DNA from: JADGHQ01 sp045805385
Lineage (GTDB): Bacteria > Actinomycetota > Thermoleophilia > Solirubrobacterales > Thermoleophilaceae
DNA: 20,467 nt
NCBI GenBank assembly: GCA_045805385.1
Contig: JBJMLG010000210.1
Span: 1 to 20,467 of the forward strand
Reading direction: 5' to 3'
The notes beneath the pieces were generated by a model. The model did not search any database and was not told where the DNA came from. It saw only the letters and a program-made list of their open reading frames with translations. The translations under genes were made by a program, and so were the position numbers. This document shows, one piece after another, positions 14,156-19,822 of the stretch (position 1 is the first letter of the stretch; each line of letters begins with the position of its first letter).

Positions 14156-15598
14156 CTAGCCGCCGGCGGCCTCGGCCAGCTCGATCAGCGTGCGCACGCC
14201 GAAGCCCGAGGCTCCGTTGCCCACGTACGGCCGGGTCATGCCCCAGGCCACACCGGCGATGTCCATGTGCACCCAGGGCCTGTCGTCCACGAACTGGCGA
14301 AGGAACTCCGCCGCGTAGATCGAGGCGGCCTTGCGCGCCTCGGAGCTGTTCGTCAGGTCGGCGTACTGGCCCTTCGTCAGCTCGAAGTACTCCGGGTGCA
14401 GCGGCAGTCGCCAGCCCTCCTCGCCGGTCGCCTTGCCGGCGGCCTCCACGCGGCCGTACCAGTCGTCGTCGTTCGAGAAGTAGCCGCAGTAGGTCGACCC
14501 GAGTGTGGTCACGATCGCGCCGGTGAGCGTCGCGAGGTCCACGATCCGTTCAGCGCCCTGGTCGACCGCGTAGGCGAGGGCGTCGGCCAGGATCAGGCGC
14601 CCCTCGGCGTCGGTGTTGTTGATCTCGATGGTCTTGCCGTTCATCGCGGTGACGATGTCGCCGGGCTTCATCGCGTGTCCGCTCGGCATGTTCTCGGTCG
14701 CGGGCACCACTGCGGTGATGCGAGCCGGAAGGCCGAGCTCCGCGATCGCGCCCATCGCCTCGATCACGGCGGCGCCGCCCGACATGTCGAACTTCATCTC
14801 GTGCATCTTGCCCGCGGGCTTGATCGAGATTCCGCCGGTGTCGAAGGTCACGGCCTTGCCGACGAAGCCCAGGTGCGGGCCGTTGCCGCCGCCCTCGTAG
14901 CGGAGCACGATCAGGCGCGGCGAACGGTCGCTTCCCTGAGCGACAGCGGAGAAGGCGCCCATGTTCATCTCGCGGATCTGGTCGCGCTCGAAGGCCTCGA
15001 AGCTCAGCGAATCGTGCGCGTCGGCGACCTCGCGAGCGCGGTTCGCGAGGTACTCGGGCGTCGCGACGTTCGACGGCTGGTTCTGCAGGTCGCGGGCGGC
15101 GTTCTGGGCGATCGCTCGCAGGCGCGCCTGCTCGACCGCCGACTCGAAGTCACCGTCGCCGGCGATCTCGAGCGACTCGACCTTGGCCCGGCCGTTGTCG
15201 TCGTCGCCGCGGCCCGACTTGTACTGGTTGAACTCGTAGAGCCGGAGGAGCGTGCCCTCCACGAGCGCCCCCGCCTCACGCGCGTCGTCGGTCGGCGCCT
15301 GCCACGAGAGCGAGCGCGACCCGAGCTCCTTCGCCTTGGCGGCGGCGCTCGCGGCTGCCACGCGCGCCTTCTCGGCGTCGAACTCGTCGCGCTTGCCGAG
15401 GCCCGCGATCAGCACGCGCTTCCCGTCGTCGTGAGCGACGGCAACGCTTCTCAGGCGCGGCTTCGCCTCGCCCGACTCAACGAGCGCCTGGAGCGCCGGA
15501 GCATCGAGCGTCTCTCCCTCGAAAAGTCCCACCACGCGGGTGTCGGCGTCGGTCTCTCCCGACGCTCCGCCGCGAGCGTTCACACGAATCTCTCCCAT
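14156..15598 (-). CDS. pepA: Leucyl aminopeptidase (M17 family)
   Basis: This 480-residue M17 metallo-aminopeptidase has normal length. The N-terminal domain (about 1-170) is less conserved. The catalytic domain shows GFVGKAVTFDTGGISIKP with metal ligands Lys248 and Asp253 and Lys260, MKFDMSGGAAVIEAM with Asp271, and the family signature NNTDAEGRLILADAL (328-341) with Asp330, Glu332 and the catalytic Arg334. It releases N-terminal residues, preferably Leu, from peptides in the cytoplasm using two divalent metals, normally as a hexamer. Start ATG 15598 follows a -10-like TAGACT by 9 bases and has no Shine-Dalgarno sequence. It is divergent from the thiolase gene. The C-terminus ends six bases before the convergent pilin-like gene. 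Confidence 0.97.
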   Translation of the reverse strand: MGEIRVNARGGASGETDADTRVVGLFEGETLDAPALQALVESGEAKPRLRSVAVAHDDGKRVLIAGLGKRDEFDAEKARVAAASAAAKAKELGSRSLSWQAPTDDAREAGALVEGTLLRLYEFNQYKSGRGDDDNGRAKVESLEIAGDGDFESAVEQARLRAIAQNAARDLQNQPSNVATPEYLANRAREVADAHDSLSFEAFERDQIREMNMGAFSAVAQGSDRSPRLIVLRYEGGGNGPHLGFVGKAVTFDTGGISIKPAGKMHEMKFDMSGGAAVIEAMGAIAELGLPARITAVVPATENMPSGHAMKPGDIVTAMNGKTIEINNTDAEGRLILADALAYAVDQGAERIVDLATLTGAIVTTLGSTYCGYFSNDDDWYGRVEAAGKATGEEGWRLPLHPEYFELTKGQYADLTNSSEARKAASIYAAEFLRQFVDDRPWVHMDIAGVAWGMTRPYVGNGASGFGVRTLIELAEAAGG

Positions 15599-15607
15599 GG
15601 AGCGGGC

Positions 15608-15613
15608 AGTCTA
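15608..15613 (-). promoter_or_regulatory. -10 element TAGACT for leaderless pepA
   Basis: TAGACT on the minus strand lies 9 bases before the pepA ATG at 15598. A weak -35 candidate GTTTGC lies 17 bp upstream (15631-15636). The identical hexamer precedes the acyl-CoA mutase gene. Confidence 0.5.
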
Positions 15614-15641
15614 ACCGCGGGCGACCGCTCGCAAACCATCG

Positions 15642-15647
15642 GTAAGG
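15642..15647 (+). promoter_or_regulatory. -10 candidate TAAGGT for the thiolase-HAD operon
   Basis: TAAGGT, the same hexamer used by the first epimerase gene, lies 38 bases before ATG 15686. A leader of about 30 bases would contain AGGGAGA (15667-15673) as ribosome binding site, spaced 12 bases from the ATG. Confidence 0.4.
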
Positions 15648-15685
15648 TTCGCTCGGTCAACGCACCAGGGAGACGATCCGAACAC

Positions 15686-16870
15686 ATGCCCAAGACAGTC
15701 ATCCTCGGCACCGCACGCACCCCCTTTGGGAAGCTCGGCGGCGGCCTCTCGTCGCTGGACGCAACCGAGCTCGGCGGCACGGCGATCGCGGGCGCGCTCG
15801 AGCGCGCCGAGGTGAAGCCCGATCAGGTGCAGCACGTGGTCTTCGGGCAGGTGCTCCAGGCCGGACAGGGACAGATCCCATCGCGACAGGCCCAGATCAA
15901 GGGCGGCATCCCCAAGGAGGTCTCCTCGGAGACCGTGAACAAGGTCTGCGCCTCGGGGCTGCGCGCGGCCGGGATCGTGGACCAGTCGGTGCGCGCCGGC
16001 GACCTCGACGTGGCCGTGGCCGGCGGCATGGAGTCGATGTCGAAGGCCCCCTACCTGCTCAAGGAAGCCCGCTTCGGCTACCGCATGGGCGACGCCAAGG
16101 CGCTCGACGCGATGGTGCACGACGGCCTCACCAACCCGTTCAGCGGCAAGCAGATGTTCGTGGAGGCCACCGAGGTCGGCGACGAGCTCGAGATGACGCG
16201 CGCGGACATGGACAAGTTCGCCCTGCGCAGCCACGAGCTCGCGGTGCAGGCCACCGACGAGGGACGGCTCCCCGAGGAGATCGTGCCGGTCACGGTCAAG
16301 TCGAAGAAGGGCGAGACCACCGTGGAGGTCGACGAGGCCCCGCGCCGGGAGTCCTCGCTCGAGGCGCTCTCGAAGCTGCCCGGGCTCACCGGCAAGGACG
16401 GCTCGCACACGGCCGGCAACGCGCCGGGCGTGAACGACGGCGCGGGGGCGATGGTGCTCGCCTCCGACGAGTGGGCGAGCGCGAACGGCGCGAAGCCGAT
16501 CGCCACGATCGTGGCCCAGGCAGCCGTGGCCGACGACTTCCCGTACCTCGCCCGCACTCCGGCGAACGCCACCAAGGCGGCGCTCGAGAAGGCCGGGCTC
16601 TCGATCGACGACATCGACCTCTTCGAGATCAACGAGGCGTTCGCGTCGGTCGCGCTCAACTCGATGCGCATGCTCGGCATCGACGAGTCCAAGGTGAACG
16701 TGAACGGCGGCGCGATCGCCCTCGGACACCCGATCGGGGCGAGCGGCGCTCGCATCATCGGCGCCCTCGTGCACGAGCTTCGCCGCCGCGGCGGCGGGCT
16801 CGGCGTCGCGGCGATCTGCTCCGGCGGTGGCCAGGGCGACGCGATGATCCTCGAAGTCAACGGCGGTTAG
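15686..16870 (+). CDS. Acetyl-CoA acetyltransferase (thiolase, AtoB/PhbA-like)
   Basis: This 394-residue thiolase starts MPKTVILGTARTPFGKLGGG at ATG 15686. The triad is intact: nucleophile Cys88 in NKVCASGL, His348 in GGAIALGHPIGASGAR and acid/base Cys378 in CSGGGQGDA, with NEAF before the His. These positions are almost the same as in the biosynthetic Zoogloea thiolase (Cys89, His348, Cys378). It condenses two acetyl-CoA to acetoacetyl-CoA or runs the reverse cleavage in beta-oxidation; the direction cannot be read from sequence. A much longer frame continues upstream but is antisense to pepA. Its TAG is followed without a gap by the ATG of the HAD gene, so the two are cotranscribed and probably coupled. 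Confidence 0.96.
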   Translation: MPKTVILGTARTPFGKLGGGLSSLDATELGGTAIAGALERAEVKPDQVQHVVFGQVLQAGQGQIPSRQAQIKGGIPKEVSSETVNKVCASGLRAAGIVDQSVRAGDLDVAVAGGMESMSKAPYLLKEARFGYRMGDAKALDAMVHDGLTNPFSGKQMFVEATEVGDELEMTRADMDKFALRSHELAVQATDEGRLPEEIVPVTVKSKKGETTVEVDEAPRRESSLEALSKLPGLTGKDGSHTAGNAPGVNDGAGAMVLASDEWASANGAKPIATIVAQAAVADDFPYLARTPANATKAALEKAGLSIDDIDLFEINEAFASVALNSMRMLGIDESKVNVNGGAIALGHPIGASGARIIGALVHELRRRGGGLGVAAICSGGGQGDAMILEVNGG

Positions 16871-17671
16871 ATGGAGGCAGGCGGGGAGCCGCTCGGCGCG
16901 GCGTTCTTCGACCTGGACAAGACGCTCATGGAGGGCTCAAGCGCCTTCCAGTTCGGTCGTGCCGCCTACCAGGCGGGGCTGATGAGCAGGCGCCAGCTCG
17001 CGCGCGACGTGTGGGCGAACATCCACTTCCGCCTGGCCGGCACGACCGACGAGAAGAGCGATGCCCTGCGCGAGCGCGTGCTCGATGCGCTTACCGGCTC
17101 GCGCGTGAAGGACCTCGAGCGGCTCGGACCGAACGTGCTCGCGGGCATTCTGCCGCGCGTCTACCCGCAGATGCTCGCGGTCGCCTACGAGCACCAGGAC
17201 GCCGGCCGTCCGGTGTTCATCGTGACGGCGGCGTCGCAGGAGCTCGCCGAGATGCTCGCGCACGTGCTGCACTTCGACGGCGGGATCGGCACGCGCTCGG
17301 AGATACGCGACGGCGTCTACACCGGCCGCCCCGACGGCCCGTTCGTGTACCGCGAGGGGAAGCCCGAGGCCATCCGCCAGCTGGCGGCCGAGCGTGGGAT
17401 CGACCTCGCGGCGTCGTACGCCTATTCCGACTCGGAGTCGGACCTGCCGATGATGCGCGCGGTCGGGCACCCCGTCGCGGTGAACCCGGACGGACCGCTC
17501 GAGGCCACCGCACGCGCAGAGGGCTGGCAGATCATGCGCTTCGACAAGCTCGGCCGGCGCCTGCGCATCGCGGCAGCGATCTCCACGGTGGCCGTCCTGG
17601 GTGGAGGCGGCGGCTACTTGGCCGCTCGCGTGCGCCCGCGTCCCCGCCGGTTCAGGCTGCCGCTTCGCTGA
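16871..17671 (+). CDS. HAD-IB family hydrolase (SerB-like phosphatase) with C-terminal membrane helix
   Basis: This 266-residue protein starts at ATG 16871, directly after the thiolase stop. HAD motif I is FFDLDKTL with nucleophile Asp14 and Asp16. Motif II is FIVTAAS (Thr119), followed by Lys164 in YREGKPEAI and motif IV YSDSESDLPMM with Asp187 and Asp191. The helical cap (about 20-100) marks subfamily IB, which includes SerB and lysophospholipid/sugar phosphatases. Residues 231-252 form a hydrophobic, Gly-rich helix followed by an Arg/Pro tail (RVRPRPRRFRLPLR), so the enzyme is probably tethered at the inner face of the membrane. That, more than the core, hints at a lipid-linked substrate, but the substrate is unproven. 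A large hairpin begins 4 bases after the stop. Confidence 0.9.
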   Translation: MEAGGEPLGAAFFDLDKTLMEGSSAFQFGRAAYQAGLMSRRQLARDVWANIHFRLAGTTDEKSDALRERVLDALTGSRVKDLERLGPNVLAGILPRVYPQMLAVAYEHQDAGRPVFIVTAASQELAEMLAHVLHFDGGIGTRSEIRDGVYTGRPDGPFVYREGKPEAIRQLAAERGIDLAASYAYSDSESDLPMMRAVGHPVAVNPDGPLEATARAEGWQIMRFDKLGRRLRIAAAISTVAVLGGGGGYLAARVRPRPRRFRLPLR

Positions 17672-17675
17672 GGAT

Positions 17676-17729
17676 CGTGCGGGCCGCCGGCCTTTGTTGA
17701 GGGTTCCGTCTCGCCGGCGGCCCCGCACG
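17676..17729 (+). terminator. Long hairpin after the HAD gene, probable (bidirectional) terminator
   Basis: CGTGCGGGCCGCCGGC (17676-17691) pairs with 17713-17729, which carries one extra bulged base, giving about 16 bp around a 21-base T-rich loop. It starts 4 bases after the HAD stop and lies about 140 bases beyond the convergent SDR stop. No U-tract follows, which is common for GC-rich actinobacterial terminators. Its 3' arm could also pair with GCGTG at 17738-17742 (through CACGC at 17726-17730). Confidence 0.55.
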
Positions 17730-17749
17730 CGCTTCTGGCGTGTGCTCGC

Positions 17750-17828
17750 CCGGTCGGGTTCGCCATCGACCGGCCCGCCACGCCCCGGCGGCCCAGTCCA
17801 AGCCACCGGTGCATGAGTTGTTGCACCG
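17750..17828. other. Two further hairpins in the 200-base convergent spacer
   Basis: CCGGTCG (17750-17756) pairs with CGACCGG (17767-17773) around a 10-base loop, and CGGTGCA (17807-17813) pairs with TGCACCG (17822-17828) around 8 bases. Together with the hairpin at 17676-17729 they make this spacer unusually structured. No reading frame with a convincing start or known domain crosses it. It could be part of a transcript end region or a small structured RNA; neither is proven. Confidence 0.4.
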
Positions 17829-17855
17829 CGCGGCCCGGCGGTAACCGCAGATGGC

Positions 17856-17865
17856 CGTATATACG
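17856..17865. repeat. AT-rich 10-base palindrome CGTATATACG
   Basis: A perfect palindrome, striking because the surroundings are almost free of A/T runs. It lies 6 bases beyond the stop of the minus-strand SDR gene, in the convergent spacer. Possible protein-binding site or chance; nothing else supports a function. Confidence 0.4.
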
Positions 17866-17871
17866 ACGCGA

Positions 17872-18858
17872 TCAGGCGGCCGCGCGCAGCTCGGCGAGGC
17901 CGTCCTCGAGGGACTTCACCGGCTCGTAGCCGAGCTCCGAGCGCGCACGCGAGATGTCGATCGTGCATTCCTGCGCCGACGCCCAGTAGGCCATGCGCGT
18001 GATCGGCGGCGAGCCGGGCAGGGGCAGTGTTGCCCACAGCGTCTCGGACGCGGCCGCGAGCGCGGCGGCGAGCGCCGACGGCATGGTGCGGTTCGGCGCC
18101 TCGATCCCCTGCGTGTCGAGCAACGCGCTCACGAACTCGCGGAACACCACGGGCTCCCCGTCGGTGACGAAGTAGGCCTTGCCCGCGGCGCCGCGCTCGG
18201 CCCCCAGGATGAGGCCGTGCACGACGTTGTCCACATGCGTGGTCGAGGTGAGGTGGCGCCCGCCTCCGATCCACGCGAAGCGTCCGGAGCGTACGGCCGC
18301 GGCGATCTGCGGGAGCACCGTCGTGTCGCCTGGTCCCCAGACGAAGCGCGGTCGCACGACGACCGTCTCGAAGCCGTCGCTGCTCGCGCCGCGCACCGCC
18401 TGCTCCGCCTTCGCCTTGGTGGACGGATAAAGCGACTTCGAGTCGGGGCGCAGCGGAGCGCTCTCGTCCACGTTCACGAGCGGATCGCCCGCCAGCAAGG
18501 CGGCCTCGGTGCCCACGTGGACGAAGCGGCTCACACCTGCGCCGGCCGCTGCGCGCAGCACGTTCTCGGTCCCTGTCACGTTCACCCGCTCGAACTCCTC
18601 GCGACTGCCCGAGTCCTCGACGCGGGCAGCCGCGTGGAACGCCCACTCGCAGCCCGAGGCGCCCTCGCGCATGGCGTCGACGTGGTCGAGGTCGCCGCGA
18701 ACCGGCTCGGCCCCGCGCCGCCGGACGCCCTCGGCCGACTCGTCGGAGCGCGCGAGCGCGCGGACTCGCACGCCGTCGCCCACCAGGCGCTCGATCAGGC
18801 GCCCGCCGATGAAGCCGGAGCCCCCTGTCACGAACGCGCTGCGGCCTGCCGCCTCCAT
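17872..18858 (-). CDS. Extended SDR: NAD-dependent epimerase/3-beta-HSD-like protein
   Basis: This 328-residue extended short-chain dehydrogenase starts at ATG 18858. The cofactor motif TGGSGFIG (11-18) is intact, followed by RGDLDH, FHAAARVE and NVTGTENVL. The catalytic YPSTK (Tyr144, Lys148) is present with Thr117 in HVGTEA at the usual Ser/Thr position. VVRPRFVWGPGD and VDNVVHGL further support the family. The overall pattern is closest to 3-beta-hydroxysteroid dehydrogenase/dihydroflavonol-reductase-like epimerases; a sterol, terpenoid or sugar substrate is possible, and none is established. The start is supported by a -10-like TACGAT 8 bases upstream and lies 56 bases from the divergent STAS gene. 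It ends in the hairpin-rich spacer. Confidence 0.92.
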   Translation of the reverse strand: MEAAGRSAFVTGGSGFIGGRLIERLVGDGVRVRALARSDESAEGVRRRGAEPVRGDLDHVDAMREGASGCEWAFHAAARVEDSGSREEFERVNVTGTENVLRAAAGAGVSRFVHVGTEAALLAGDPLVNVDESAPLRPDSKSLYPSTKAKAEQAVRGASSDGFETVVVRPRFVWGPGDTTVLPQIAAAVRSGRFAWIGGGRHLTSTTHVDNVVHGLILGAERGAAGKAYFVTDGEPVVFREFVSALLDTQGIEAPNRTMPSALAAALAAASETLWATLPLPGSPPITRMAYWASAQECTIDISRARSELGYEPVKSLEDGLAELRAAA

Positions 18859-18866
18859 TGCGGCGG

Positions 18867-18872
18867 ATCGTA
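18867..18872 (-). promoter_or_regulatory. -10 element TACGAT for leaderless SDR gene
   Basis: On the minus strand TACGAT precedes ATG 18858 by 8 bases, with no ribosome binding site. It lies in the 56-base divergent spacer shared with the STAS gene. Confidence 0.5.
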
Positions 18873-18914
18873 CATACGTCCACGTGGCATTTGGAACAGG
18901 TATCAGGGGGGAAC

Positions 18915-19328
18915 ATGCGAAAGACGTCCCACCCAGCCCCTCACACCGGAGGACTCGTGAACCTTCCCCATGGCCAACTCAACTTCGCGATCCGCGACGA
19001 GGCGATCGACGCGGACACCGCAGTCATCAGCCTCTCCGGCGACGTGGACATGCACACGGCGCCGATGCTCAAGCGACGCATGACCGAGCTGATCCACGAA
19101 GGCCGCCGCCGCTTCATCGTGGATCTCTCGCAGGTGGCGTTCATCGACTCGACCGCCATCGGCGTTCTGGTCGGGCGGCGCAAGGACCTGCTCCGCCGCC
19201 GCGGCACGATCGCGCTCGTCTGCTCGGACGAGAACGTGCTCGAGATCTTCGAGATCGCGGGCCTCCCCGCGCTGTTCGAGATCCACGAGTCGCGCGAGCG
19301 CGCGCTCGAGGCGCGCGTGCACGCCTAG
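18915..19328 (+). CDS. STAS-domain anti-sigma factor antagonist (SpoIIAA/RsbV-like)
   Basis: A 137-residue protein from ATG 18915, dominated by one STAS domain: LNFAIRDEAIDADTAVISLSGDVDMHTAPMLKRRM, then FIVDLSQVAFIDSTAIGVLVG. The Ser of DSTAIG is at the position phosphorylated in SpoIIAA/RsbV. Non-phosphorylated antagonist binds the anti-sigma kinase and frees the sigma factor. The partner kinase is encoded 41 bases downstream, forming a two-gene partner-switch operon. Two starts are plausible: ATG 18915 behind AGGGGGGA, and GTG 18957 behind a better GGAGGA, which would give 123 residues and remove the polar leader. The sigma factor itself is not nearby. Confidence 0.9.
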   Translation: MRKTSHPAPHTGGLVNLPHGQLNFAIRDEAIDADTAVISLSGDVDMHTAPMLKRRMTELIHEGRRRFIVDLSQVAFIDSTAIGVLVGRRKDLLRRRGTIALVCSDENVLEIFEIAGLPALFEIHESRERALEARVHA

Positions 19329-19369
19329 CCGTAGACCCAGGACCCGAGAGACGCATAGGGGGAGAGACC

Positions 19370-19792
19370 GTGAGCCCACAGGCCATCAGCCTGCGCCGGC
19401 AGGTTCGCGAGCTTCGCGTGCCGGCTAGCACGGAGATGCTGTTCCGCGTGCGCGACTTCGCGGAGGAGGCGGCCGAGGCGTTCGGCCTCGAGTCGCGCGA
19501 CCGCTACCGCTTCAAGCTGGCCGCGAGCGAGGCCGCGGCGAACGCGATCGAGCACGGCGTTCCGGACCGCGACGGCTCGATCAAGCTGCGGGTCGCCTGC
19601 GAGGGCGATTCGCTCGCCCTGTACGTGTCCGACGCGGGCAGCTTCGCCCAGCCGGCGGTGGACCCCGATCAGTGGTCGGAGCGCGGACGGGGGCTCGCGT
19701 TCATCGCCGCGCTGATGGACGAGGTGGAGGTCACAAGGGAGGGGACGGGCACGCTCGTGCGCATGGCCAAGCGCCTCCCATTCGGCGACTAG
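19370..19792 (+). CDS. RsbW/SpoIIAB-like anti-sigma factor, HATPase_c-type serine kinase
   Basis: This 140-residue protein starts at GTG 19370, behind GGGGGAGAG. It has the GHKL ATP-binding fold: N-box with EAAANAIEHG, a G1-like YVSDAGSF, and a G2-like SERGRGLAFIAALMDEVEV. Proteins of this class bind a sigma factor and, with ATP, phosphorylate their STAS antagonist. It is the second gene of the operon with the STAS gene (41 bases between them). Which sigma factor it controls is unknown. The SD-like purines at about 19358-19366 and the GTG decide the start. The mutase gene follows after 30 bases but has its own -10-like element. Confidence 0.88.
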   Translation: MSPQAISLRRQVRELRVPASTEMLFRVRDFAEEAAEAFGLESRDRYRFKLAASEAAANAIEHGVPDRDGSIKLRVACEGDSLALYVSDAGSFAQPAVDPDQWSERGRGLAFIAALMDEVEVTREGTGTLVRMAKRLPFGD

Positions 19793-19809
19793 CAGGCCAG
19801 CCTCGGCAC

Positions 19810-19815
19810 TAGACT
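19810..19815 (+). promoter_or_regulatory. -10 element TAGACT for leaderless acyl-CoA mutase gene
   Basis: TAGACT is followed by exactly 7 bases and then ATG 19823, with no ribosome binding site between them. The same hexamer precedes pepA. Confidence 0.5.
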
Positions 19816-19822
19816 GCGGCCC

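Noticed and set aside
12465..14159. A 564-codon plus-strand frame across three genes
   Set aside because: It overlaps the end of the GMC gene and two recognisable proteins in other frames; Arg/Ala/Ser-rich shadow.
14267..16870. An 867-codon open frame running through the thiolase
   Set aside because: The first 470 codons are antisense to pepA and Arg/Val/His-rich; only the part from ATG 15686 resembles a thiolase.
18881..18912. A SigB/SigF-type promoter (AGGTAT) before the STAS gene
   Set aside because: The -10-like AGGTAT is not accompanied by a GTTT-type -35 at 13-16 bp, so the match is too weak to report.
16937..18916. A 659-codon minus-strand frame over the HAD gene, spacer and SDR gene
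   Set aside because: It crosses the hairpins, has no known motif, and is read antisense to a clear HAD phosphatase and in the wrong frame of the SDR; typical of GC-rich DNA.
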